DNA of 64,000 nucleotides, taken from the NCBI RefSeq assembly GCF_023205015.1, contig NZ_CP096258.1, positions 3,224,001-3,288,000 of the forward strand. Reading direction: 5' to 3'. The notes below the pieces were generated by a model that worked only from the letters and a program-made list of their open reading frames with translations, did no database searches and was not told the DNA's origin. A program made the translations under genes and the position numbers. Position 1 is the stretch's first letter, and each line of letters begins with the position of its first letter. Source of the DNA: Providencia rettgeri (lineage in GTDB: Bacteria; Pseudomonadota; Gammaproteobacteria; Enterobacterales; Enterobacteriaceae). Below, piece after piece: positions 43,056 through 52,019 of this stretch.

Positions 43056-43103
43056 TTAGGAAAAGTGGAGAATTTTAAGTGATGGTAAGTGATTGAAAAT
43101 TAA

Positions 43104-43180
43104 TGGTACGCCCTACAGGATTCGAACCTGTGACCTACGGCTTAGAAGGCCGTTGCTCTATCCAACTGAGCTAAGGGCGC
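43104..43180 (-). tRNA. argU: tRNA-Arg (anticodon TCT)
   Basis: A 77-nt cloverleaf on the minus strand: acceptor GCGCCCT pairs with AGGGCGT (first pair G-U), D-arm TAGCTCAGTTGGATAGAGC, anticodon arm ACGGC-CTTCTAA-GCCGT with anticodon TCT, T-arm GGTTCGAATCC, discriminator A and encoded CCA. It reads AGA codons. In E. coli argU lies in the same region near folD and is the att site of DLP12; here an integrase remnant sits just past its 3' end. Confidence 0.95.
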
Positions 43181-43367
43181 ATTGATAATGCAGGCAGCCT
43201 ATCTGGCTGATGGCGTTGAATTATACGGTTGCTGAGCGCTGAGTCAATGGCTTTTCGCTACTAAAATAACTATATGCTCATTTTATGTAACAGTTTGAAC
43301 TGACAAGGGCGTTAACTTCTGACAAAATAGAGTCATTACTGTGTCTCATATATGGATTAAGTTACAG

Positions 43368-44225
43368 ATGTTAGCAAAAATTATTGATGGGAAAACGATT
43401 GCGCAGACAATTAGGCAAGAAGTTGCCCAAAAAGTACAATTACGTTTAGAACAAGGAAAACGTGCTCCCGGCCTTGCCGTTATTTTAGTCGGTGCTAACC
43501 CTGCTTCACAAATCTATGTCGGCAGTAAACGCCGTGCTTGTGAAGAAGTCGGTTTTATTTCGCGTTCTTATGATTTACCGGACACAACGACAGAAGCTGA
43601 ATTACTCAAGTTAATTGATGATTTAAACCAAGACCCTGAAATTGATGGCATTTTAGTTCAACTTCCATTACCTGCGGGGATTGATAACGTCAAAATCATT
43701 GAGCGTATTCACCCAGACAAAGACGTTGATGGGTTTCATCCATACAATGTCGGCCGCCTGTGCCAACGTGCACCACGCCTTCGCCCATGCACCCCAAAAG
43801 GGATTGTTACGCTACTTGAACGTTGTGGTATCAACACCTATGGTTTAAATGCTGTAATTATTGGTGCATCGAACATTGTTGGTCGTCCAATGAGCCTAGA
43901 GCTTCTGCTAGCAGGCTGCACCACAACAGTAACCCACCGCTTTACTAAAGATTTAGAGCACCACGTTCGCCATGCTGATTTAGTCGTCGTCGCTGTGGGG
44001 AAACCTAATTTTATTCCTGGAGAATGGATTAAACCAGGGGCAATTGTGGTCGATGTCGGCATCAACCGTTTAGAGAGCGGAAAAGTCACAGGAGATGTCG
44101 ATTTTGACGAAGCTGCGAAAAACGCCGCTTGGATAACCCCGGTTCCTGGTGGTGTTGGCCCAATGACCGTTGCGACTTTAATTCAAAACACCCTTCAGGC
44201 ATGTGAAGAGTACCACGATATTTAA
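43368..44225 (+). CDS. folD: FolD methylenetetrahydrofolate dehydrogenase/cyclohydrolase
   Basis: A 285-aa bifunctional enzyme of one-carbon metabolism: it oxidises 5,10-methylene-THF with NADP and hydrolyses methenyl-THF to formyl-THF. Motifs match E. coli FolD almost throughout: YVGSKRRACEEVGF with the catalytic Lys, DGILVQLPLP, PDKDVDGFHPYNVGRL, GASNIVGRPM (nucleotide loop) and TPVPGGVGPMTVA. The ATG at 43368 gives the family N-terminus AKIIDGKT; a GTG-started longer frame from 43341 is possible. It is followed 18 bp later by ybcJ, the same order as E. coli. Confidence 0.95.
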   Translation: MLAKIIDGKTIAQTIRQEVAQKVQLRLEQGKRAPGLAVILVGANPASQIYVGSKRRACEEVGFISRSYDLPDTTTEAELLKLIDDLNQDPEIDGILVQLPLPAGIDNVKIIERIHPDKDVDGFHPYNVGRLCQRAPRLRPCTPKGIVTLLERCGINTYGLNAVIIGASNIVGRPMSLELLLAGCTTTVTHRFTKDLEHHVRHADLVVVAVGKPNFIPGEWIKPGAIVVDVGINRLESGKVTGDVDFDEAAKNAAWITPVPGGVGPMTVATLIQNTLQACEEYHDI

Positions 44226-44243
44226 TGTAATTTTGGAGTTTTC

Positions 44244-44456
44244 ATGGATATATTCAATTTAAATGGGCACCCACACGTAGAACTGTGTGATTTGCTAAAA
44301 ATTGAAGGCTGGGCTGAAAGCGGTGCAATGGCAAAAGCTATGATTGCAGATGGCTTAGTTGAAGTTGATGGCGTGGTCGAAACACGCAAGCGCTGTAAAA
44401 TTGTCGCGGGTAAAATCGTTTCAATGGGCAGTGAAAAGATTAAAGTTGTAGAATAA
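44244..44456 (+). CDS. ybcJ: YbcJ, S4-like RNA-binding protein
   Basis: A 70-aa basic protein with an S4-like fold: VELCDLLKIEGWAESGAMAKAMIADGLVEVDGVVETRKRCKIV is the alpha-L motif that binds structured RNA. E. coli YbcJ is 70 aa with the same fold and neighbours folD. Its biological RNA partner is not established. GGAG lies before the ATG, and a strong hairpin follows, ending the folD-ybcJ operon. Confidence 0.93.
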   Translation: MDIFNLNGHPHVELCDLLKIEGWAESGAMAKAMIADGLVEVDGVVETRKRCKIVAGKIVSMGSEKIKVVE

Positions 44457-44463
44457 TACCTTT

Positions 44464-44494
44464 AGGTAGGCTGAAAAATTTCAGCCTACCTCTT
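44464..44494 (+). terminator. Terminator after ybcJ
   Basis: Perfect 11-bp stem AGGTAGGCTGA/TCAGCCTACCT with a short A-rich loop and CTTTCT tail. Confidence 0.8.
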
Positions 44495-44888
44495 TCTAAA
44501 GTCAGCAATGCCCTCTCTCCGCCTTTTCTTTACAGCAACAATATTTACGCTAAGAACGATAAAACGCTTTTTAGGTTTCAGATAGATTTTTTCTTTGGCC
44601 ATTTTTCACTGCAATAAGCATTTAAATAACTAGGCATATAAAAAATCAATTTATTGTTTTATATAAAAAAAACATTTCAGCACTCACTTCAGCTTTGTCA
44701 TAAAACAGACAAATCACGCCCTTAAAAAATTTAACTTAGCTCTCATTTTTTGTATTTCACACCTTAATTGCATAGACAAGACTAAACGATTCAGCTAGTA
44801 TTGTTAACGATAACATGATTAACAAGTAATCAGATCCGCTTGCAGGTCTTCTGGCTGATCCGGCTATGAATAATAATCAGGAGAAATT
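44495..44888. other. fru operon upstream region
   Basis: About 390 bp, AT-rich, without a gene. It holds a Cra-like site (44782-44795) and, just before fruB, the sequence CAGGAG as ribosome site. Confidence 0.5.
44782..44795 (-). promoter_or_regulatory. Cra (FruR) operator-like site upstream of fruB
   Basis: Read on the minus strand this is GCTGAATCGTTTAG, close to the Cra consensus GCTGAAACGTTTCA. It sits about 95 bp before fruB, as expected for fructose-1-phosphate-relieved repression of the fru operon. Identified by eye. Confidence 0.7.
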
Positions 44889-46049
44889 ATGTTTAACTTA
44901 CCAATAAGCGATATTCACCTTGCAGCTGCTGCATCTGATAAAAAAAATGCAATAGAACAGGTTGCCAATGCCTTAGAAAATGCAGGTTATGCAAAAAGCG
45001 GTTATGTGCAAGGAATGCTTAACCGAGAAAACCAAGCTCCTACCTTTTTAGGAAATGGTATTGCTATTCCACACGGGACAACAGAAACGCGAGATCAGGT
45101 ATTGAAAACAGGTTTTGCTGTCTTTCAATTTCCTGATGGTATTGATTGGGGTGATAACCAAACAGCTTATATTGTTATTGGCATTGCCGCTCAATCAAAT
45201 GAGCATCTCGAATTGCTTCGCCAATTAACCCACATAATCAGTGATGAACACACCGCTGATGCAATGGCTAAAGCTGACACAGCCGAAACCTTAAAGCAAC
45301 TTCTAATGGGTGAGCGCACAATTCAGCCAGTAAAATTTGATGACTCCATGGTCACGGTAAGTGCTCAGGTTGATAATATAAATACATTGAAAATACAGAA
45401 TATTATTAGCCTACAAAACGCCGAAGCTATTAGTACCGACTTTATTACCCAAGTTCTTACTCAAACACCATCATATTTAGGTCAAGGTATTTGGTTAAGT
45501 GATAGCCCTATCGGAAATATTCAGAATGCGATTGCGCTATCGACAGTAAAAAGATCATTTAACTTTCAAGGTAACCCTGTCAACGTCCTAATTACACTCT
45601 CTTACGCTAATTATCAAATAGAGACTTTGTTACTAAAAATAAGCAATTTATTGAAAAATAAAGAAGCGAATCGCATTCTTGAAAATAATAACGTTAACAA
45701 ACTAATTAATTTATTGCGCCCTGATGACTCACACGCAGAAAGCGAATCATTGAACACAAATACATCTGGCATGACTCAGGACTTCACCATTCTTAACCCA
45801 CATGGGTTACATACGCGACCTAGCACACTATTAGTCACCGCCATTAAGCAATTCGAAAGCAAGATTACAGTCAGTAATCTTGATGGTACTGCGACTCCCG
45901 TAAATGGTCGAAGCTTAATGAAAATTGTCAGCTTAGGCGCTAAATGTGGGCATCGCTTACGTATTCACGCAGAAGGTGTAGATGCACAAGAAGCCATTGC
46001 TACCATTGGTGAGGCAATCAATTCAGGACTTGGAGAAAAAGTCGCATGA
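44889..46049 (+). CDS. fruB: FruB, fructose PTS diphosphoryl transfer protein (IIA-HPr)
   Basis: A 386-aa fusion. The N-terminal EIIA-Fru domain has its phospho-His in GNGIAIPHGT (H62); a connecting domain (about 155-280) follows; the C-terminal HPr-like domain has phospho-His in NPHGLHTRP (H308) and NGRSLMKIVSLG. FruB receives phosphate from enzyme I and passes it to FruA. E. coli FruB is 376 aa with the same order. It is the first gene of fruBKA, preceded by a Cra-like site, and overlaps fruK by 4 bp. Confidence 0.95.
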   Translation: MFNLPISDIHLAAAASDKKNAIEQVANALENAGYAKSGYVQGMLNRENQAPTFLGNGIAIPHGTTETRDQVLKTGFAVFQFPDGIDWGDNQTAYIVIGIAAQSNEHLELLRQLTHIISDEHTADAMAKADTAETLKQLLMGERTIQPVKFDDSMVTVSAQVDNINTLKIQNIISLQNAEAISTDFITQVLTQTPSYLGQGIWLSDSPIGNIQNAIALSTVKRSFNFQGNPVNVLITLSYANYQIETLLLKISNLLKNKEANRILENNNVNKLINLLRPDDSHAESESLNTNTSGMTQDFTILNPHGLHTRPSTLLVTAIKQFESKITVSNLDGTATPVNGRSLMKIVSLGAKCGHRLRIHAEGVDAQEAIATIGEAINSGLGEKVA

Positions 46050-46990
46050 GCAGAAGAGTCGCAACGATCACGTTAAACCCTGCCTACGATTTGGTTGGGT
46101 TATTACCTGATATTCATCGCGGTGATGTGAACTTAGTCAAAACGGCGGGTCTTCATGCCGCTGGAAAAGGCATAAATGTGGCTAAGGTGCTTAAAAATTT
46201 AGGGATTGATGTCACTGTTGGTGGTTTTTTGGGTAAGGAAAACCAAGATGGCTTCCAAAAAGCATTCAGTGAAACCGGGATTGCTAACCGCTTTCAAGTC
46301 GTCGAAGGTCGTACTCGTATCAATGTCAAACTAACAGAGCATACGGGAGCTGTTACCGATTTTAATTTTTCAGGATTCAGTGTCACCAAAGCGGATTGGC
46401 AACGCTTCGTCACCGATTCATTAAGCTGGGCGGGTCAGTTCGATATGATTTGCGTCAGTGGCAGTTTACCTCAGGGTGTTGATTTAAATGATTTTACGCA
46501 TTGGATGTTACGCCTTAGAGAACAATGTATGTGTGTCATTTTTGATAGTAGCCGCGAGGCCTTTGTCGCTGGGCTCAAAGCGTCTCCTTGGTTAGTAAAA
46601 CCGAATCACCGTGAGCTTGAAATTTGGGCAGGAAAACCTCTCCCTACCCAGCAAGATATCGTAAATGCTGCAAATCAACTTCGACAACAAGGTATTGCCC
46701 ATGTGGTGGTCTCTTTAGGCGAAAAAGGCGCTATGTGGGTCAACTCCTCCGGCGCTTGGTTTGCTAAACCACCTGAGTGTGAGGTTATCAGCACCGTTGG
46801 TGCAGGGGATTCAATGGTAGGCGGATTAATTTACGGGCTAATGATGAGACAAACAAGTGATCACACACTACGCTTAGCTACCGCGGTTTCTGCACTTGCA
46901 GTCTCTCAACCCAATGTCGGTATCACAGACCGAGCACAACTTGCGCATATGATGACGAAGGTTGACTTACAACCATTTACGGCTGAATGA
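46046..46990 (+). CDS. fruK: FruK 1-phosphofructokinase
   Basis: A 314-aa PfkB-family sugar kinase that phosphorylates fructose-1-phosphate to fructose-1,6-bisphosphate. The N-terminus TLNPAYD, GGxG-type substrate loop (AAGKGINVAKVLKNLG), and the C-terminal active-site motif STVGAGDSMVGGL (catalytic Asp) are all present. Length equals E. coli FruK (312). It overlaps fruB by 4 bp and ends just before fruA, showing a single operon. Confidence 0.96.
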   Translation: MSRRVATITLNPAYDLVGLLPDIHRGDVNLVKTAGLHAAGKGINVAKVLKNLGIDVTVGGFLGKENQDGFQKAFSETGIANRFQVVEGRTRINVKLTEHTGAVTDFNFSGFSVTKADWQRFVTDSLSWAGQFDMICVSGSLPQGVDLNDFTHWMLRLREQCMCVIFDSSREAFVAGLKASPWLVKPNHRELEIWAGKPLPTQQDIVNAANQLRQQGIAHVVVSLGEKGAMWVNSSGAWFAKPPECEVISTVGAGDSMVGGLIYGLMMRQTSDHTLRLATAVSALAVSQPNVGITDRAQLAHMMTKVDLQPFTAE

Positions 46991-47001
46991 GGATGAAAGT
47001 C

Positions 47002-48696
47002 ATGAAAATATTAGTCGCACCAAGCCACCAGCAAGGCCCTGCAATTTGTTGGCTAGCTATTGATGCCTTAAAAAATGTATCTGCCTCACAAAATATCACT
47101 TTCACTGAACAACTTACTGATGCTGATATCGTGATTTGTTTTGATACTCAGTTGCCTGAAAACTTTAATTGCACAGATAAAAAAATCTATTTCGGTCACC
47201 CCGATATCGCAGTGAGACAACCCGCTGAATTTCTGGCATCTGCAATTAACGAAGCGACACTTTGTGAGCAGAAAATCACCCAGCCACAGCATACAAAATC
47301 TTACTCTGTATTAGCCGTTACCGCTTGCCCGACAGGGGTTGCGCACACCTATATGTCTGCAGAAGCACTTGAAGCTGAAGCAAAAAAACGCGGCTGGAAT
47401 ATCAAAGTCGAAACCCGCGGCTCTGTCGGGGTTGGAAATGAAATTACGCCAGAAGAAATAGCACAAGCCGACTTAGTCATTGTCGCAGCCGATATCGAAG
47501 TCAATGTGGATAAGTTTGCAGGGAAACCCATGTACCGCACCTCCACCAGTGCTGCATTGAAGAAAACAGCACAAGAATTAGATAAAGCAATAAAAGAGGC
47601 CATTACATTCACACCTCAAAGCGGAAAAAAATTATCGCAATCAAGTGGATCTAATGAGAAACGTGGAGTCTATAAGCACTTACTCACTGGGGTATCATAC
47701 ATGCTCCCGATGGTTGTCGCTGGAGGGTTGTGTACTGCGCTTTCATTTGCATTTGGCTTAGATGCATCCAATGTAGAAGGCTCTCTAGCTTGGGCGCTTA
47801 GCCTAATTGGCGGACAAACCGCGCTTGCGCTGATGGTGCCCGTGTTATCCGGTTATATCGCCTATTCCATTGCTGACAGAACGGGGCTAACCCCAGGTTT
47901 GGTCGGTGGGGTACTTGCGACCACTTTAGGTGCTGGATTTTTGGGTGGTATCATTTCCGGTTTCCTTGCCGGTTATAGTGCTCACTTTATTAGTACCCGA
48001 CTAAAATTGCCGCAAACGATGGAAGCGTTAAAGCCAATTCTAATCGTACCGCTCATTTCCACTTTATTTACAGGTTTAGCGATGATCTATGTCATTGGCC
48101 ACCCTGTAGCTTGGTTAATGGATTGGCTAACTCACTGGTTAAATACCATGGGAACCACCAATGCAGTGATCTTAGGCGCAATTCTAGGTGCGATGATGTG
48201 TACGGATATGGGAGGCCCAGTCAATAAAGCGGCATATGCCTTTGGTGTCGGTCTATTAAGTTCACAAACCTATGCACCAATGGCAGCAATTATGGCGGCA
48301 GGAATGGTGCCACCTCTGGCAATGGGCGTTGCAACCCTATTAGCACGACATAAATTTGTTCCTGCTGAACGCGAAGCGGGTAAAGCCTCTTTTGTTCTCG
48401 GTTTATGTTTTATTTCAGAAGGTGCAATCCCATTTGCGGCCAAAGACCCGATTCGCGTTCTTCCTGTTTGCATTATTGGTGGCGCAATAACAGGGGCGCT
48501 ATCCATGTACTTTGGTATTCAGTTAATGGCACCTCACGGTGGTTTATTTGTGCTGTTAATACCCGGAGCTATTAATCATGTATTGATGTATTTATTCGCG
48601 ATAGTGGCTGGTACGGTGGTTTCAGGTGTGCTTTATGCCATTGTCAAAAAAGCAACGCCTAAAGATGCCCAACAAGCAATGGCGAGTATCGCTTAA
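47002..48696 (+). CDS. fruA: FruA, fructose-specific PTS IIBC component
   Basis: A 564-aa permease: an N-terminal IIB-prime domain (about 1-90), the active IIB domain with phospho-Cys in AVTACPTGVAHTYMS (C109), and a IIC membrane domain from about 220 with about ten helices (LLTGVSYMLPMVVAGGLCTALSF, GLTPGLVGGVLATTLGAGFLGGI, MMCTDMGGPVNKAAY, FISEGAIPFAAKDPIRVLP). It imports fructose as fructose-1-phosphate. The ATG at 47002 is preceded by GAGG at good spacing; ATGs at 46987 and 46993 are alternatives. Operon end is a hairpin at 48744. Confidence 0.95.
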   Translation: MKILVAPSHQQGPAICWLAIDALKNVSASQNITFTEQLTDADIVICFDTQLPENFNCTDKKIYFGHPDIAVRQPAEFLASAINEATLCEQKITQPQHTKSYSVLAVTACPTGVAHTYMSAEALEAEAKKRGWNIKVETRGSVGVGNEITPEEIAQADLVIVAADIEVNVDKFAGKPMYRTSTSAALKKTAQELDKAIKEAITFTPQSGKKLSQSSGSNEKRGVYKHLLTGVSYMLPMVVAGGLCTALSFAFGLDASNVEGSLAWALSLIGGQTALALMVPVLSGYIAYSIADRTGLTPGLVGGVLATTLGAGFLGGIISGFLAGYSAHFISTRLKLPQTMEALKPILIVPLISTLFTGLAMIYVIGHPVAWLMDWLTHWLNTMGTTNAVILGAILGAMMCTDMGGPVNKAAYAFGVGLLSSQTYAPMAAIMAAGMVPPLAMGVATLLARHKFVPAEREAGKASFVLGLCFISEGAIPFAAKDPIRVLPVCIIGGAITGALSMYFGIQLMAPHGGLFVLLIPGAINHVLMYLFAIVAGTVVSGVLYAIVKKATPKDAQQAMASIA

Positions 48697-48743
48697 TCAC
48701 ACAACTTTAAGTTCCATTCCTAGTCCCTGTTGGTAGTCTTACT

Positions 48744-48767
48744 TCCCCCTTAACTGGGGGATTTTTT
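48744..48767 (+). terminator. Terminator after fruA
   Basis: Stem TCCCCC/GGGGGA with loop TTAACT followed by six T. It lies right at the 3' end of the phosphatase-like gene on the other strand. Confidence 0.85.
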
Positions 48768-48777
48768 ATCCATTTAA

Positions 48778-49548
48778 TCACGTCCCTATGAGATTTGCCG
48801 CATATTCATCATTAAAATGAAGTAGAGAAACACCGTTATGAGATTGATATAACTCTGATTTTGCTCTAATCTTAGCTTTTTCATCCCCGACTTTATCCGC
48901 GTAATTGGATAACTCATACCAATCATTTTTTTCAATTACCATTTCAGACCAGTTTGTGACATGTACAACTCTCATAGAAACTGATTTTCCATTTTTAGCA
49001 ATACATACTGTACGGTTATCAATATCAAGATAACCCAATTTATTTTCAGATAAAGCACAAGGAAAAGAGGAAACTATATATTCGCCATATTGCTTAATTT
49101 TGGGATGACTAAAATATCGAGGAACATTATTCTCCAAAAAACTATTATCTGACGCTAAGACGAGTAAAACATCTGGTGCATTAGTGAGTAATTCATCGAA
49201 ATGTTTTGTTAGATGCGCTATATTCACTGGCGTTTTTTCAACAACAGTATTCGCATTTATGGTTCCCTGAGAACGTATTTCCCCAATCTCAAATTTTTTG
49301 ACCATATTCCTAGAACTTGGTTTTACTCGGGTTTCTACATTCACTGTTTTATCTGTATTTTTAATTACTCTAATTAATGTGCTAAACCAATTATATAAAC
49401 GATTTTTTAATTTATGCGTATTACTAGGCCTCTTAACATTAGTGCTATTTATTAATCTAATAGTGTCATATACTTTATTTCCTCTTTTACTATCGTGCAC
49501 TCGAAAAAAATTAAAGTTCGCGTTAATTGTATTAACCTCTTTAGACAT
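48778..49548 (-). CDS. YopH/SptP-type tyrosine phosphatase homologue lacking catalytic residues (effector-like)
   Basis: A 256-aa protein whose C-terminal part (about 100-256) aligns by eye with the PTP domain of YopH: HFDELLTNAPDVLLVLASDNS matches HFRMLAENRTPVLAVLASSS; VPRYFSHPKIKQYGEYIVSS matches the P-D-YFRQ...YGSITVES block; GKSVSMRVVHVTNW matches KTISVPVVHVGNW. But the WPD loop is WSE (general acid Asp replaced by Glu), and the HCRAGVGRT P-loop is reduced to HFNDEYAAN, with no catalytic Cys or Arg. The frame stops just after LIGT, losing about 50 C-terminal residues. The N-terminal 100 residues are basic and unrecognised, possibly a secretion/chaperone region. GGGGGG is a strong ribosome site. 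It lies alone between fruA and cysS, unlike E. coli. Confidence 0.7.
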   Translation of the reverse strand: MSKEVNTINANFNFFRVHDSKRGNKVYDTIRLINSTNVKRPSNTHKLKNRLYNWFSTLIRVIKNTDKTVNVETRVKPSSRNMVKKFEIGEIRSQGTINANTVVEKTPVNIAHLTKHFDELLTNAPDVLLVLASDNSFLENNVPRYFSHPKIKQYGEYIVSSFPCALSENKLGYLDIDNRTVCIAKNGKSVSMRVVHVTNWSEMVIEKNDWYELSNYADKVGDEKAKIRAKSELYQSHNGVSLLHFNDEYAANLIGT

Positions 49549-49647
49549 AATCCCCCCTATATTATTGTTGTTAATTTAAACTATGCTTTATTAACAACGA
49601 TTATTTTATAAGTGAATAATCATGTCTTTCAAATTTAGCCATCCAAA

Positions 49648-49686
49648 TAAAAGCGGCTAGATATCTATATCTAACCGCTTTTATCT
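49648..49686. terminator. Bidirectional hairpin between effector-like gene and cysS
   Basis: Long stem (AAAAGCGG..TAGATAT pairing with ATATCTA..CCGCTTTT) with T-rich tail on plus and A-rich on minus side. Confidence 0.75.
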
Positions 49687-49732
49687 TTATAACTTTTTTA
49701 ACTCAATTAGCATTCGAAATATGACTAATATT

Positions 49733-49859
49733 AATACGCTAAATAGTTCGAGTTGTGGCTTGGCACCGAACGCGAATAACTTGGAGAGCATACAAAAGTA
49801 TGTGACCCAAATAGCCAAGTGATGACAACACCGCCACAGCGCGAAATATGACGCGTATT
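49733..49859. repeat. Degenerate palindromic intergenic repeat (about 127 bp)
   Basis: The ends are inverted copies: AATACGC...GTTCGAGTTGTGGC on the left and, on the opposite strand of the right end, AATACGCGTCATATTTCGCGCTGTGGC (allowing several mismatches). The centre carries GGAGAGCATACAAAAGTATGTGACC, itself palindromic. I recall a similar, better preserved repeat (AGTTGCAGGAAGGCGGC... with ACTTGAAGTATGACGGGTATA) in Yersinia, Serratia and Providencia genomes. Just before it (49712-49732) lies TTCGAAATATGAC.AATATT, like a second right end. The right end overlaps the cysS stop codon. Confidence 0.6.
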
Positions 49860-51246
49860 ATTTGCGACGCCACGTAGTGCCAGATGCACCATCTTCCAGC
49901 ACAACCCCCATGGCAGTAAGTTCATCACGAGCCGCATCCGCTTGCGCCCAATCTTTATTCTTACGTGCATCTAGACGTTGTTGAATTAATGCCTCAATTT
50001 TTGCCACTTCCGCATCATCTTCAGTTTGTGCGCCGCCTTTTAAAAAGACTTCTGGGTCTTGTTCTAGTAAACCCAGCACGCTTGCTAACTCACGCAATTG
50101 TGCAGCCATACCATTTGCTGCTGACATATCTTCTGATTTCAGGCGGTTAACTTCACGTACCATGTCAAATAATACCGAATAGGCTTCAGGTGTATTAAAG
50201 TCATCATTCATCGCTTCAATGAAACGTGCTTTAAACTCATCTCCACCTGCTGGTACGGCTGACTTATCTGTACCACGTAATGCCGTGTACATGCGCTCAA
50301 GCGCAGTACGTGCCTGTTTCAAGTTCTCTTCTGTGTAATTAAGTTGGCTGCGGTAATGGCCTGACAACAGAAAATAACGCACCGTTTCTGCATCGTAATA
50401 CTCAAGCACATCACGAATAGTAAAGAAGTTATTGAGAGATTTAGACATTTTTTCTCTATCGACCATCACCATTCCTGAATGCATCCAATAATTCACATAA
50501 GGGCCATCATGGGCACAGGTCGATTGAGCAATTTCATTTTCATGGTGAGGGAACATTAAATCAGAGCCGCCACCGTGAATATCAAAATGGTTACCTAACG
50601 TTTTACTGTTCATAGCCGAACATTCAATGTGCCATCCAGGGCGGCCTAAGCCCCACGGGGACTCCCAGCTCGGCTCCCCCTCTTTAGACATTTTCCATAA
50701 GACGAAATCCATCGGATTGCGTTTTACATCAGCCACTTCAACTCGAGCTCCCGCTTGTAGCTGTTCTAAGTCTTGACGTGATAACTGGCCATAGTTTGGA
50801 TCGGTTTTCACCTCAAACATCACATCGCCATTCGTCGCGACATAAGCATGACCACGTGCAATCAAGCTTTGAGTTAATTCAATAATTTCATCAATATGAC
50901 GAGTTGCTCGTGGTTCGCTATCTGGACGCAAAATATTCAATGCATCAAAATCTTTATGCATTTCTGCCAACATGCGCGTAGTAAGCTCTTCTACACTTTC
51001 ATTATTTTCTGCTGCACGTTTAATGATTTTATCGTCAATATCAGTCACGTTGCGTACATAATTTAAGTCGTAACCCAAATAACGTAAATAACGGCTAATT
51101 GCATCAAACGCCACAAATGTACGGCCATGACCGATATGACACAAGTCGTAGATAGTGATGCCACACACATACATCCCAATCTTCCCTGCGTGGATGGGCT
51201 TAAACTCTTCTTTTTGACGACTTAGTGTATTAAAAATTTGTAGCAT
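49858..51246 (-). CDS. cysS: Cysteinyl-tRNA synthetase
   Basis: A 462-aa class I aminoacyl-tRNA synthetase that charges tRNA-Cys. The HIGH motif appears as DLCHIGHGRTF, KMSKS as REKMSKSLNNF, and the zinc ligands in MYVCGITIYDLCHIGH (C28 region), WHIECSAM and HHENEIAQ. The C-terminal DALR-type helical domain and terminal GTTWRRK tail are complete; E. coli CysS is 461 aa. Divergent from ppiB with 268 bp between, the arrangement also seen in E. coli. Confidence 0.97.
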   Translation of the reverse strand: MLQIFNTLSRQKEEFKPIHAGKIGMYVCGITIYDLCHIGHGRTFVAFDAISRYLRYLGYDLNYVRNVTDIDDKIIKRAAENNESVEELTTRMLAEMHKDFDALNILRPDSEPRATRHIDEIIELTQSLIARGHAYVATNGDVMFEVKTDPNYGQLSRQDLEQLQAGARVEVADVKRNPMDFVLWKMSKEGEPSWESPWGLGRPGWHIECSAMNSKTLGNHFDIHGGGSDLMFPHHENEIAQSTCAHDGPYVNYWMHSGMVMVDREKMSKSLNNFFTIRDVLEYYDAETVRYFLLSGHYRSQLNYTEENLKQARTALERMYTALRGTDKSAVPAGGDEFKARFIEAMNDDFNTPEAYSVLFDMVREVNRLKSEDMSAANGMAAQLRELASVLGLLEQDPEVFLKGGAQTEDDAEVAKIEALIQQRLDARKNKDWAQADAARDELTAMGVVLEDGASGTTWRRK

Positions 51247-51514
51247 CTGAACTTTTCCATTTATTTGAAAAATGATTATCGATTTTTACCGATAAAATAT
51301 CATGTTATTGAACCCCGATCATCTTAAGAATGCAAGGGTTTACCCCGCTTCCTTTTCAGTTTGTTCATTGGGTTTAATACACATCTATTATGCTATAAAA
51401 CTGCCGACTAAGCTTCCTTCCGCTTCAAGTCAGGTTTTATCTGTGATATAAACGTGCTGATCTCAACGCTTACGCAAGTTAGCGCACAAAAAACAATTAT
51501 TCAGGATAGCTATT

Positions 51515-52009
51515 ATGGTTACATTTCATACCAATCACGGTGACATTGTTATCAAAACGTTTGACGATAAAGCCCCCGTTACTGTCGAAAACTTTTTAAC
51601 TTACTGCCGTGAAGGTTTTTACAATAATACCATTTTCCATCGTGTTATTAATGGCTTCATGATCCAAGGCGGTGGTTTTGAGCCGGGCATGGAACAAAAA
51701 AACACTAAAGCACCTATCAAAAATGAAGCTAACAACGGTGTAAAAAATACCCGTGGTACTTTAGCAATGGCTCGTACAAACGACCCACACTCTGCAACAG
51801 CACAATTTTTCATCAATGTGGCTGATAATGACTTCTTAAACTTCCGTTCAGAACGCCCTGACGGATGGGGTTACTGCGTGTTTGCTGAAGTGGTTGAAGG
51901 TATGGACGTTGTTGACAAAATCAAAGGGGTCTCAACAGGCCGTAGTGGCTTCCACCAAGACGTTCCTCGCGAAGACGTCATCATTGAAAAAGTGACTGTC
52001 AGCGAGTAA
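51515..52009 (+). CDS. ppiB: Peptidyl-prolyl cis-trans isomerase B (cyclophilin)
   Basis: A 164-aa cytoplasmic cyclophilin without a signal peptide. Active-site motifs are FHRVINGFMIQGG (catalytic Arg), MARTNDPHSATAQFFINVADNDFL and FRSERPDGWGYCVFAEVVEGMDVVD. It catalyses cis-trans isomerisation of X-Pro bonds and is one of several ribosome-associated or free folding helpers. E. coli PpiB is 164 aa. It is followed 10 bp later by lpxH, as in E. coli, in a ppiB-lpxH-purEK unit. Confidence 0.96.
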   Translation: MVTFHTNHGDIVIKTFDDKAPVTVENFLTYCREGFYNNTIFHRVINGFMIQGGGFEPGMEQKNTKAPIKNEANNGVKNTRGTLAMARTNDPHSATAQFFINVADNDFLNFRSERPDGWGYCVFAEVVEGMDVVDKIKGVSTGRSGFHQDVPREDVIIEKVTVSE

Positions 52010-52019
52010 ACCTGAACGC

